Source: UBA2357 sp002344625
Lineage (GTDB): Bacteria; Pseudomonadota; Gammaproteobacteria; Burkholderiales; Rhodocyclaceae
Reading direction: 5' to 3'
Assembly (NCBI GenBank): GCA_937995335.1
Contig: CALKIH010000047.1
Coordinates: forward strand, 62,001 to 126,000
DNA length: 64,000 bases
The notes under the pieces were generated by a model that worked only from the letters and a program-made list of their open reading frames with translations, searched no databases and was not told the DNA's origin. Both the position numbers and the translations under genes were made by a program. Of this stretch, positions 9,199 through 17,289 are shown one piece after another (the first letter of the stretch is position 1; every line of letters begins with the position of its first letter).

Positions 9199-10425
9199 TC
9201 ACGCGTCCCCCGGACCAAACATGCGCCACAGAAACGTGCGCCAAGCACTGAAATAGAGTTTCCGGTCACCAGGAAAGGCAAGGTCCGAGCGAATCGTCGG
9301 ATTCAGGAAACGTGCAAACCACCCCACGACGCTTCGAACACGCTGGCCGAACGGCAAGGATTTGTCTTTCCAGCGTGACATCACGTAGCCCACCTCGAAT
9401 GGCACCGTGTATCTGACCTGCAAGCCGAGTGGAAACGCGGTGATCCGGGCAACAGGGGCACCGTGGCGAAGATCGAGCAACTGTTTCGGGAAATCGACAC
9501 CGGCGTAAAGTGCAACGTGCAAGGCAGCCCAGAAGCGGGCGTTGAGCTCGATGAACCAAAATTGATCGGTATCAGGATCCCAGCGGTATTCGATCATCGC
9601 CACCCCTTCCCAGCCGAGGTGCCGGATCTTGACACGTGCATCCGCCATCATCGGCTCGTGCCACCAGCTTTCGCGCAAGGAGCAAAAACCACCGGTATGC
9701 GGAACCTCATGAATGCAGCGATTCATGAACTCCTGAACGATCTCGCCCTTGTGAATCAGGAAATAAGCGCCTGTACCCTGTCCCGGCACAAAGCCTTGAA
9801 CCAGTACGCGCCGGTAGCGCCCACTGAGTTCGATCAAGCGCTTATGTGCCCCGTCGGCCGACTCCTCGCGCACGACGATGTTGTCACCCGCCACCGTATC
9901 GTCGGCACCATCACCCTTCACGAACAAGGGCAATCCAAGTGCCTCGAGCTGGTCGGCGACGGGTAGCGGCTCGCCGGCCGACCACAGTAGCGTCGGTGGA
10001 AGATACGCCGCAGTTTCGGGCGTTTCGAGCAACCGGGCGATAACCGCAGATTTGCTAAGGCTGCCATACACCAGGTTCGGATTCGACGGTATCGGCATCA
10101 TCGCCGCGTATGTTTCGAAAGCGGGCCGAACACCGAGCAGAAAGCCCTCACTTGGCACGATCGTGCGAATGCCATGCTGTGCGACGTAGGTAGAAAGCCA
10201 CGGCAGAAACATACGATCATCATACGCAGGACAAACCACCTGATGACTGGCGAAGGACGAAGAAAGTCCGAGAGCCTCCGGCTTGCTCGCGCAGGCATGC
10301 ACCGTGTAGCCGGCTCGCCCCAACGAGCGGATCACGGCAATCATGCCGATTGCATGAGCATCGGGAACCAATACATGGTGCTTAGAGCGCTCCGCGGTAG
10401 TCAGATGGTTTGGCTGGGCTGTCAC
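9199..10425 (-). CDS. ATP-grasp carboxylate-amine ligase (PylC/carbamoyl-phosphate-synthase-like)
   Basis: A 408-residue ATP-grasp protein of a different branch from its neighbours. The N-terminal part (HVLVPDAHAIGMIAVIRSLGRAGYTVHA) is a Rossmann-like pre-ATP-grasp domain. LPLFVKGDGADDTVAGDNIVV carries the ATP-grasp lysine and flexible loop, and WEGVAMIEYRWD ... FWFIELNARFWAALH carries the metal-binding Glu and Asn. Such proteins ligate amino acids to carboxylates. The start is a GTG at 10425 that overlaps the stop of the upstream GNAT gene by 4 bp (GTGA), so translation is coupled. It forms a compact minus-strand operon with the GNAT and the fourth sugar-associated ATP-grasp gene. Confidence 0.78.
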   Translation of the reverse strand: MTAQPNHLTTAERSKHHVLVPDAHAIGMIAVIRSLGRAGYTVHACASKPEALGLSSSFASHQVVCPAYDDRMFLPWLSTYVAQHGIRTIVPSEGFLLGVRPAFETYAAMMPIPSNPNLVYGSLSKSAVIARLLETPETAAYLPPTLLWSAGEPLPVADQLEALGLPLFVKGDGADDTVAGDNIVVREESADGAHKRLIELSGRYRRVLVQGFVPGQGTGAYFLIHKGEIVQEFMNRCIHEVPHTGGFCSLRESWWHEPMMADARVKIRHLGWEGVAMIEYRWDPDTDQFWFIELNARFWAALHVALYAGVDFPKQLLDLRHGAPVARITAFPLGLQVRYTVPFEVGYVMSRWKDKSLPFGQRVRSVVGWFARFLNPTIRSDLAFPGDRKLYFSAWRTFLWRMFGPGDA

Positions 10426-11093
10426 GATTGTGTTTCGATCCTAGAAAAATACGCTTGTGGCAACATGCGCCCCCGATTCACACGCCCAAACCGAACACTC
10501 TCGAACAACACGTCAACGCACTTGAAACCGGCTTTGGCTGCCACCGCCCGCGATGCCCGGTTATGCGACTCAATAGCGGTATAGACCCTGACCGTACCAG
10601 GTGAGGCACATGCATCAGCAATACGCCTTCGCATCGAGCGCAAATGCAGACCCGTCCCGCGCGCGGCTGGATGGGTGTAGGCGTTGAACAGTACGGACGA
10701 GCCCTCGGGGAAAACGAATCTTTGATGCACATACGGAAACCAAGCCTCGTGCTGTCTCGGAACAAGCCAGCCGTAATGTACGAGACGTCCGTCCGTCACC
10801 GCGGTATAGAGACACATACCCTCTGCAATGCGGCGCCTTGCTTCTGCGACGAATACATCGCGGGGCAACCACCGTTCTGTCTGCTCGAACAATGCAAGGT
10901 CTTCGACACGGTTGCAGTACAGGCCGTCATCGGAATCCGCAATCACTGCCTCCGTGGCCTCAACCGCGTGCAACAATAGATAGCGGTCGCTGTACAGCCA
11001 ACGGACCCAACTCATATTGACGAGCTTTTTTCGAATCCGGCCAATGAACACGATGACCGACCCATTGGAGCCTGACCGCTTCGGTTCAGGCAT
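10422..11093 (-). CDS. GNAT-family N-acyltransferase
   Basis: A 223-residue protein with a GNAT fold. The segment SVLFNAYTHPAARGTGLHLRSMRRRIADA contains the acyl-CoA pyrophosphate-binding turn (the RGTGLHLRS loop), followed by IESHNRASRAVAAKAGFKCVD, the usual last helix-strand of GNAT proteins. Expected chemistry is acyl transfer from a CoA ester to an amine, probably on a sugar or amino-acid intermediate. The ATG at 11093 overlaps the upstream ATP-grasp stop by 8 bp (ATGCCTGA), and its own stop overlaps the next gene by 4 bp, so the three genes are translationally coupled. An internal ATG at residue 27 is an alternative start closer to the domain. Confidence 0.72.
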   Translation of the reverse strand: MPEPKRSGSNGSVIVFIGRIRKKLVNMSWVRWLYSDRYLLLHAVEATEAVIADSDDGLYCNRVEDLALFEQTERWLPRDVFVAEARRRIAEGMCLYTAVTDGRLVHYGWLVPRQHEAWFPYVHQRFVFPEGSSVLFNAYTHPAARGTGLHLRSMRRRIADACASPGTVRVYTAIESHNRASRAVAAKAGFKCVDVLFESVRFGRVNRGRMLPQAYFSRIETQS

Positions 11094-12195
11094 CTTGGTA
11101 GCGCTGATAGAGCGGTTTCAGGAGTTCACGCGCCCCAAGACCGGACGACACCTGCGCACCAACGATATCCGGATTGGAGTTTGCTTCGATGATGACCACG
11201 CCCTCGGTCGAAAGAGCGAAATCCCAACCGAGAAACGGCAGCTCCCTAAAGGTTTCGACAGCCTTGTGCACTACTGCTCGAATCTCGTCCCATTGAGGTA
11301 CCCGTTGCCCGGCAATGGGACGGCCCGTGTCGGGGTTGCTGTCGAACGACTCGACCAGCCGCGAAAACGCCTTGTTGCGCCGTCCGAAAGCAGGGCCAAC
11401 ACGGCCTGTTTCGGGGTCCAGCGATGCAATGAGATTTCCGGTATTGCCACCCGAAAAATTGTCATGGACATTGTTGCCACTGGGAATCCGGGTAAGCGCA
11501 TAGAGCATCTGAACCCCCCCTCCGTCGAGATACGTCACGATGCGGAAAGTCCCGAGCGCCTTGCCGGATCCGAGTGACGCCATTTCCGGATGTGGCGTTA
11601 CGAAGGTTTGGATCAGATAGTCGTCTCTCTGCATATCGAAGTCGAGCCCAGCCGAGAACGACTTGATATCGATGGCGCCCCCCTGGATATCGAAGGGTTT
11701 GCCGCCACGCAAGTTTACGAAGCGAACCCCTGTGCCAAGCGCATCGCATTGAGGTTTGAGTATCAGACGAATCTCGTCGAAGCTACGAAAAAACTCGAGC
11801 ACATCTTCAAAGCGCTCAAGCACAGGATAATCCGTCGTGCTCCCAGGCTTGCGGATAGAAAGAACAGCATGCAGCGTTGGCACGGGAAGCGCAGCAGCCA
11901 GACACAGCCGGTGAAACACCAACTTGTCTTCAACTCTCGGGCGCTCCTGCTCGGGGTTTACGCGCGCAAACAAGGCCGTAGTCTGCTTCTTAGTCCGGTA
12001 ATCAGCGAGTTTACGAAAGGGCTTGGAATGGAGTGAGTACAATCCGTACTCCACAGCCGACAAGCCATAAAGCGCTTTCGCAAACAACATGCGCGACAAA
12101 GCGGCGGGCCATGCTCCGCCGAACCTCGCAGCAACCTCTCTCGCAGTGGCAACATAGTTTGCCACGCCCCCAGTTGCAGATGCCGAACTCACCAC
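11086..12195 (-). CDS. sugar-transfer-associated ATP-grasp ligase (4)
   Basis: A 369-residue ATPgrasp_ST protein and first gene of a three-gene coupled operon with the GNAT and carboxylate-amine ligase genes. Landmarks are LILKPQCDALGTGVRFV, LIQTFVTPHPEMASLG, LGTFRIVTYLDGGGVQ, HDNFSGGNTGNLIASLDPETG, the NPDTGRPIAGQRVPQWDE loop, and LGWDFALSTEGVVIIEANSNPD with the metal-binding residues. The reading begins with GTG at 12195 (GTGGTG), with no strong ribosome-binding site, so the start is uncertain by some codons. The region upstream (12196-12345) is non-coding and contains a 12-bp palindrome around 12310 but no obvious promoter. It is most like ligase 1 in its DNFS-GGNTGN segment. Confidence 0.78.
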   Translation of the reverse strand: MVSSASATGGVANYVATAREVAARFGGAWPAALSRMLFAKALYGLSAVEYGLYSLHSKPFRKLADYRTKKQTTALFARVNPEQERPRVEDKLVFHRLCLAAALPVPTLHAVLSIRKPGSTTDYPVLERFEDVLEFFRSFDEIRLILKPQCDALGTGVRFVNLRGGKPFDIQGGAIDIKSFSAGLDFDMQRDDYLIQTFVTPHPEMASLGSGKALGTFRIVTYLDGGGVQMLYALTRIPSGNNVHDNFSGGNTGNLIASLDPETGRVGPAFGRRNKAFSRLVESFDSNPDTGRPIAGQRVPQWDEIRAVVHKAVETFRELPFLGWDFALSTEGVVIIEANSNPDIVGAQVSSGLGARELLKPLYQRYQDA

Positions 12196-12345
12196 GTTCC
12201 ACCACCTCTTGAATCGTACCCCCGGCCCCGCGCCGGCTCACCCGCCGGTCGCGACTGTATCACCAAATTGTTTGGCTGCGATGTGACCTCCGCACGATCG
12301 AAAGCGCATTGGCGGCCGCCATACCGCCATCTGGTGGCTGCCGGC

Positions 12346-13587
12346 CTACCGGCCCCGATAGCGATAGGCCCACACCTTGGTATCCTTAAGGACAACGAAC
12401 ACGTTACGTTCAGGATCTAGGTACGCAAGTCGTTTTTTACCATCAGGCATCGGATCCCCCTCGGGCTCGAGCCGAGCCCAAGTATGCGAATCAGGGTCGT
12501 AAGCCCATAGCGCATTCGCGCGAAAATCGATCAGGAGTCCCTTCCCACTCGAAGGATCAAAATAGAAGGGCGTCCGCGCATCATGGCCAAAAGGCACATG
12601 AGCCGCATCATCGGCGGCAGAGACAACCTTGCGCCACTGCCGTAGCGCTATATCGAAGTGATAGGTATTGCGCTTGCTCTGAACCACGATGAGCCCCCTA
12701 TGCGGGTCGTGATAACCTACCTGCTCTGGCGCCGGTGCCTGACTGGCAAAATCACCCGACTCTGCATTTGCGGCGAGGTCACGCCAAGTATTTGTCGAGG
12801 CATCGTACAGCCAGCTTGCGCGCATCTGCCAGTTGTTGGCGTGCCAGATCGCGCCGCCGAGAGCAGGAACATATTCGAGCAAGCCACCAAATGGCGATCG
12901 CGGCCAAGGGCGGACGGTTTTCAGCAACTGCCAGCGACGGGAAACGGGATCGAATGACCACAATGGTGGCCCCTTATACCGCATATCCGGGTTCCCACCC
13001 AGCGTCGAGATCGCCTTGTCCTGATCCGTAACCCAAGTGTTCATGAACAGCATCCGGCGCACCGTCGGATCATAGGTAAGCCCCCACCACGTATGGGCAA
13101 TGATCGCTGGCCCGCCCCGGCGGGTGACCAAGACGCCATCCTGAAACTGAACATCACGCGCATCCTTGCCCAGACCCGCATAGCTGCGAGGATTATCCGG
13201 CCCATAAAGCAAGATCCAGCTCATCGCGGCGAGATCGAACGCCCAGACATCATTGAGCCTGTGCGGCAAGCCATGGTTTGCGCCGGCAAACAACGCACGC
13301 CGCTGATCATGCGCCCAAACCATCTTGATGGAATAATCCCGACCTTGCGGACCGGTGCCGTGAAGATTGAACTGCCTCGCAACCTCGTTCAGATCCCCCG
13401 TCACAACCGCATTGCCGAGCACGATCGCATGGTTTGGCCGCAAAGCCTCCAGGCGCTCAAGTACGTTCGCGTTCGCCTCAGGAAGCTGGTTGGAGCCGAA
13501 CACGGTCGACGGCCCCATGGCGACGAACCATGCAAATATCACCACCGGAGCGAACCAAAGCCTTACTCCGTATTTGCTGGAGCTCAT
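12346..13587 (-). CDS. secreted beta-propeller (Kelch-like) protein
   Basis: A 413-residue exported protein. From ATG 13587 the N-terminus MSSSKYGVRLWFAPVVIFAWF is a basic region plus hydrophobic core, and a processing site near FGS-NQ is plausible; the frame also stays open upstream to 13659. The mature part repeats the pattern of Kelch/galactose-oxidase blades: YSIKMVWAHDQRRALFAGANHG, LNDVWAFDLAAMSW, GLTYDPTVRRMLFMNTW, PLWSFDPVSRRWQLL, SWLYDASTNTWRDL, ALWAYDPDSHTWARL and VWAYRYRG. No catalytic residues are obvious. It is transcribed away from the large 1111-residue propeller/DNRLRE gene, whose N-terminus has similar blades. A periplasmic or surface glycan-binding role is inferred. Confidence 0.7.
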   Translation of the reverse strand: MSSSKYGVRLWFAPVVIFAWFVAMGPSTVFGSNQLPEANANVLERLEALRPNHAIVLGNAVVTGDLNEVARQFNLHGTGPQGRDYSIKMVWAHDQRRALFAGANHGLPHRLNDVWAFDLAAMSWILLYGPDNPRSYAGLGKDARDVQFQDGVLVTRRGGPAIIAHTWWGLTYDPTVRRMLFMNTWVTDQDKAISTLGGNPDMRYKGPPLWSFDPVSRRWQLLKTVRPWPRSPFGGLLEYVPALGGAIWHANNWQMRASWLYDASTNTWRDLAANAESGDFASQAPAPEQVGYHDPHRGLIVVQSKRNTYHFDIALRQWRKVVSAADDAAHVPFGHDARTPFYFDPSSGKGLLIDFRANALWAYDPDSHTWARLEPEGDPMPDGKKRLAYLDPERNVFVVLKDTKVWAYRYRGR

Positions 13588-13701
13588 CTGTCGAGAATAT
13601 TTACACTTTGAATCCAGCACATATTCCACGCGAACACTCCGGTCGGACCACCACTGCATATCTCGCTGTTTTCTATAAAATCAACAGGCTTTTCCAATTT
13701 T

Positions 13702-13717
13702 TTGGCACCGTCTTTGC
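13702..13717 (+). promoter_or_regulatory. sigma-54 (RpoN) -24/-12 promoter
   Basis: TTGGCACCGTCTTTGCT matches the RpoN consensus TGGCAC-N5-TTGCW, with exactly 10 bases between the GG and GC cores. It lies about 75 bp before the start of the outward-reading 1111-residue secreted protein. Exosortase A systems usually carry the sigma-54-dependent PrsK/PrsR regulators, though they are not in this window. Confidence 0.75.
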
Positions 13718-13803
13718 TTGAAAAATGGCATCGTCACAGTCACCCCAATTCTAGTCGACCTGCTCAATCGACAGACTGCACCTAGCCCATCCGGGAAACA
13801 GAT

Positions 13804-16800
13804 ATGACCAAATCGAAATCCGCACGCCACGGCTTCCAGGTAAAAAGATACACGTCCGGAGCGTGGCTTCTGGCTGCAAGCCTCACCGGCATCGCCTCGG
13901 TGACCCACGCACAAACACCCTATGCCGAAGGACCGTTGCTCGATATCGTAGAAGCCATGCCCGAAGGGAGCTGGGCAAAGGTGAATACCAACAATTTCTC
14001 CGATGCCTGGACGCCAAGTGCACTGCGACCATTGTACGGAACGGCGAGCAACCCCACACCTTCGAAGATCATAAGCTCCTGGAGCAGTTTTGCTTGGGAC
14101 AGCAGGCGCGGCGATATCATCTTGTATGGGGGTGGCCACGCAAACTATTCGGGCAACGACGTATATCGCTGGCGTGCGCGCACCCTTCAGTGGGAACGTG
14201 CTGCTTTGCCCAGTGAAACCCTCTCCGTAGGCTCGAACACCTGGACCGCGATCGATGGTGCCGATGGCGCGCCCACTTCAGCTCATACATACGACAACGC
14301 CGTCTATCTTCCGCTGATCGATCGCTATCTGAATTTCGGCGGTGCAATCTACAACACCGGCGGCCCCTACACCCGACCGAGCGAAGCCGATCCAGCCGTA
14401 TTGCGACGCACCGGCCCCTATCTCTTCGACCCGTCCCGGGCGGACCCGGACAAAGTTGGCGGCAGCACGGGTTCGCATGTTCGTCGGGCTGCGCCTTACG
14501 CCTCGGTTACCGGCGGCGACATGTGGCAAAACCGCGATATCCACAAGCATCTTGCTAGCAGCACCCTGCCCCGCTCACACGTCAATGGTTGTACGGCCTA
14601 TAGCAACTCGCCTGGATCATCACATGACGTCGTCTACGTAGCGGCACGCAGCGGTGGCGGTACGGCCCTCGATCTATATCGATATCAGATCACAGAAGTC
14701 GCCACGCCCTGGTTCGACGAGATCAACAGGGTAGGCATTTACTGGTCGAGCCCGTCGGCTCAGACCACCTGCGCACACGATCCGATCGCGAACATCGTCC
14801 TGCGTACCGGTAATAACACCAGCCCGTTCTACTTCTGGGATCTCCGTATCGCAGGTTCCTCGAATCGTGAACAACGCGTATCGGTGACAGGTTCGGTCAA
14901 GGATCTGACTGATTGGCTCAACCACATCGGCCGGACGATCCCAAATTGCGCTCTCGACTACGATCAGGAACGTGCGAATTTCATGCTTTGGTGCGGTTCC
15001 GGCGAACTCTGGCGTGTGATTCCGCCCTTAACCCCGTCCATCTATGGTTGGGAAGTCATACCGGAGCCAACCCCGGCTGGCGCAGTTCCCCCAAACAAGG
15101 TGGGCACCGGTATCCTCGGAAAGTGGGAGTACGTACCCGGCTTCGACGTGTTCGTCGGACTTGAGGACGCCACCCTGGGTAATATCTGGGTCTATAAGCC
15201 GGTGGGCTGGGTTGCCCCTGGGGGCGACCCCGGTGACGGCGGTGACCCCGGTGACGGCGGTGATCCGGGTGGCGGCGGTGATCCGGGCGATGGCGGCGAT
15301 GAGCCACCCACCGAAAATGTCGCTCCTGCCGTGAGCTTGACGGCCCCGACAACAGGTCTGGTCGCAACCGTCGGTGACACCATCACACTATCTGCAGTCG
15401 CAACCGATGATGACGGCACGGTTAGTGTGCTCAGGTTCAAGGTTGATGGCAATGTGATCAGCGTATCCAATGTTGCCCCTTATTCCGCAAGCTGGACGCC
15501 CGGCGCCCCGGGCACTTACGTACTAACCGCAGAGGCGGATGACAATCTAGGTGCAAGTAGCGCCTCAGCTGCAGTGACTATCACTGTCCAAGCGGCCGCG
15601 CTGCCCGGCGACGGATCTTCGTCGACGGTGATCCTGCGGCGTGCGCTCTCCGGTTATTCCGGAGTGGCTGACACCTATTTGTCGTCCTACCATAAGACCA
15701 GCAACTTCGGCTCCAGCAGCCGCATGGATTTCGACAAGAGCTACTATGCTCCCCTTCTCAAATTTGCGGTGTTTGCCTCCGAGGGCGGTCCGGTACCGGA
15801 CGGAGCAACCATCGAATCCGCGAAGCTCCGAATCTACAAGGGAAATTACGACAACGTAATTGCACTACATGCATTGCTCGTACCTTGGGTGGAATCGGAA
15901 GCGACCTGGAACCGCCCGAGAATCGGTGCAGCGTGGGCTTCCGCCGGGGCAGGAGGGGCGGGGACCGATTATGCTACTGCCGCGGACGCGACCGTAGCCG
16001 CGACTTGGGCCGCCGGCTGGATCGAGTTCGATGTGTCTGACCGCCTCAACCGCATTGCCACCGGCTCCAGCAACCATGGCTGGCGCCTCGTCTCAGTCTC
16101 GGGCAACGGTAATCGCAAAGAACTCCGCTCCAGCGAGTATTCGAGTGATCCAATGTTCAGGCCAACTCTTGAGTTGACTTGGTCTAAGGGCACAGGGGAA
16201 CCAGGCGATGACGAAGGCCCGGTCGACCCACCGGTCGAGGAGCCACCACCGGAGAATCTGCCACCGCTTGTGAGTCTTACCAGCCCGAGCGAAACAGACG
16301 TCGTGACAGTCGGAGACAGTCTAACCCTCACTGCGGATGCTTCGGACCCGGATGGTTCGATCAGTCGAGTTGTTTTCCGGGTTAACGGAATCTCTGTCGC
16401 GACCTTGAACACGGCGCCTTATTCAACGACCTGGACCGCGAATGCTGCCGGAACAGCTGCGATCTCGGTGGAAGCAGTCGATGACGAAGGCACAAGTACT
16501 ATCTCGGCAGCGGTCGCCATCAGCGTACAGGCCGCACCGCAACCACCGGACGACGGAGCCGAGAAGCTTACAGTACTGCAGCGTGCATCTCCAGGTGACA
16601 CTGGAATTGCAGACACCTATCTTTCGAGTTATCACAAGACATCCAACTTCGGGTCGAGCGCCCGAATGGATTTTGACCGTCCGAACTATGTGCCACTAAT
16701 AAGATTCGCGATCTTTCAGTCCGAGGGAGGCCCGATTCCGGATAACGCAGTGATCGAATCGGCAACCATGCATCTCTACAAGGGTGTTTACGACAACCTG

Positions 16801-17139
16801 ATTGGATTGCATGCGATGTTGGTACCATGGGTCGAGAATCAGGCAACGTGGAATCGCCCCAGTGTTGGTTCGAGCTGGACGACACCGGGCGCCGGTAGCG
16901 CGGGCCACGACTACGCAGCCTTTGCCGACGCTCAGGCAAGTGCAGCCTGGTCTGCGGGCTGGGTAACGTTTGACATAACCGAGCGAGTTCGCTTGTTCGC
17001 AAGCGGCACGCAAAACAACGGCTGGCGTCTGGTGCAGGTGGCAGGCAACTCGAACCGCAAGGAAATCCGCTCGAGTGAGTTCGCGGCTCAGGTCGATCAG
17101 CGCCCGAAGCTGGAAGTCAAGTGGCGGCTACCGGAGTGA
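13804..17139 (+). CDS. large secreted propeller/Ig-like/DNRLRE repeat protein
   Basis: A 1111-residue secreted protein. Residues 1-38 contain a basic start and hydrophobic core ending near VTHAQT, a probable signal-peptidase site. Residues 40-470 look like a Kelch/galactose-oxidase-type beta-propeller (IILYGGGHANYSGNDVYRW; GKWEYVPGFDVFVGL; IWVYKPVGW). Then comes a Gly/Asp/Pro linker (about 474-502), an Ig-like domain (NVAPAVSLTAPTTG), a DNRLRE domain (DTYLSSYHKTSNFGSS ... RKELRSSEY), and a second Ig-like plus DNRLRE copy to the end. DNRLRE modules are carbohydrate-binding units known from alginate-degrading enzymes. There is no PEP-CTERM tail: it ends in KLEVKWRLPE. A sigma-54 promoter lies upstream. 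It probably binds the EPS at the cell surface or in the matrix. Confidence 0.75.
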   Translation: MTKSKSARHGFQVKRYTSGAWLLAASLTGIASVTHAQTPYAEGPLLDIVEAMPEGSWAKVNTNNFSDAWTPSALRPLYGTASNPTPSKIISSWSSFAWDSRRGDIILYGGGHANYSGNDVYRWRARTLQWERAALPSETLSVGSNTWTAIDGADGAPTSAHTYDNAVYLPLIDRYLNFGGAIYNTGGPYTRPSEADPAVLRRTGPYLFDPSRADPDKVGGSTGSHVRRAAPYASVTGGDMWQNRDIHKHLASSTLPRSHVNGCTAYSNSPGSSHDVVYVAARSGGGTALDLYRYQITEVATPWFDEINRVGIYWSSPSAQTTCAHDPIANIVLRTGNNTSPFYFWDLRIAGSSNREQRVSVTGSVKDLTDWLNHIGRTIPNCALDYDQERANFMLWCGSGELWRVIPPLTPSIYGWEVIPEPTPAGAVPPNKVGTGILGKWEYVPGFDVFVGLEDATLGNIWVYKPVGWVAPGGDPGDGGDPGDGGDPGGGGDPGDGGDEPPTENVAPAVSLTAPTTGLVATVGDTITLSAVATDDDGTVSVLRFKVDGNVISVSNVAPYSASWTPGAPGTYVLTAEADDNLGASSASAAVTITVQAAALPGDGSSSTVILRRALSGYSGVADTYLSSYHKTSNFGSSSRMDFDKSYYAPLLKFAVFASEGGPVPDGATIESAKLRIYKGNYDNVIALHALLVPWVESEATWNRPRIGAAWASAGAGGAGTDYATAADATVAATWAAGWIEFDVSDRLNRIATGSSNHGWRLVSVSGNGNRKELRSSEYSSDPMFRPTLELTWSKGTGEPGDDEGPVDPPVEEPPPENLPPLVSLTSPSETDVVTVGDSLTLTADASDPDGSISRVVFRVNGISVATLNTAPYSTTWTANAAGTAAISVEAVDDEGTSTISAAVAISVQAAPQPPDDGAEKLTVLQRASPGDTGIADTYLSSYHKTSNFGSSARMDFDRPNYVPLIRFAIFQSEGGPIPDNAVIESATMHLYKGVYDNLIGLHAMLVPWVENQATWNRPSVGSSWTTPGAGSAGHDYAAFADAQASAAWSAGWVTFDITERVRLFASGTQNNGWRLVQVAGNSNRKEIRSSEFAAQVDQRPKLEVKWRLPE
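15223..15294 (+). repeat. 18-bp tandem repeat coding a Gly-Asp-Pro linker
   Basis: Four imperfect copies of an 18-bp unit (GGYGAYCCSGGYGRYGGC) run in frame and encode GGDPGDGG-like repeats between the beta-propeller and the first Ig-like domain. Third-position changes separate the copies. Copy number could vary by slippage, changing linker length without a frameshift. Confidence 0.85.
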
Positions 17140-17162
17140 TTGCCACACACGTTGTAGGGATA

Positions 17163-17208
17163 GGGTTGTCGCAGATGCCGTAAGGCCCCAAAGAAACTGC
17201 GACAACCC
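17163..17208. terminator. 12-bp perfect inverted repeat between convergent genes
   Basis: GGGTTGTCGCAG (17163-17174) and its exact complement CTGCGACAACCC (17197-17208) form a 12-bp stem with a 22-base loop in the 150-bp gap between the converging 1111-residue gene and the polysaccharide lyase gene. There is no T-run on either side. It may act as a bidirectional, perhaps Rho-assisted, terminator or as an mRNA 3'-end stabiliser. Confidence 0.5.
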
Positions 17209-17289
17209 CGGTCTAGCAACACTCGAACAACCACGGCGCCAGTGCCCGGCCGGCATAGACAAGCGCCGTGCTCAATTTGCGAGCCCGTA

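Noticed and set aside
12310..12321. 12-bp palindrome TGGCGGCCGCCA upstream of the fourth ATPgrasp_ST gene's neighbour
   Set aside because: It is a GC-rich palindrome in GC-rich DNA with no T-run or further copies noticed; not enough to call an operator or terminator.
15223..15294. Possible CRISPR-like repeat array
   Set aside because: The units are adjacent without spacers and keep the reading frame of a linker.
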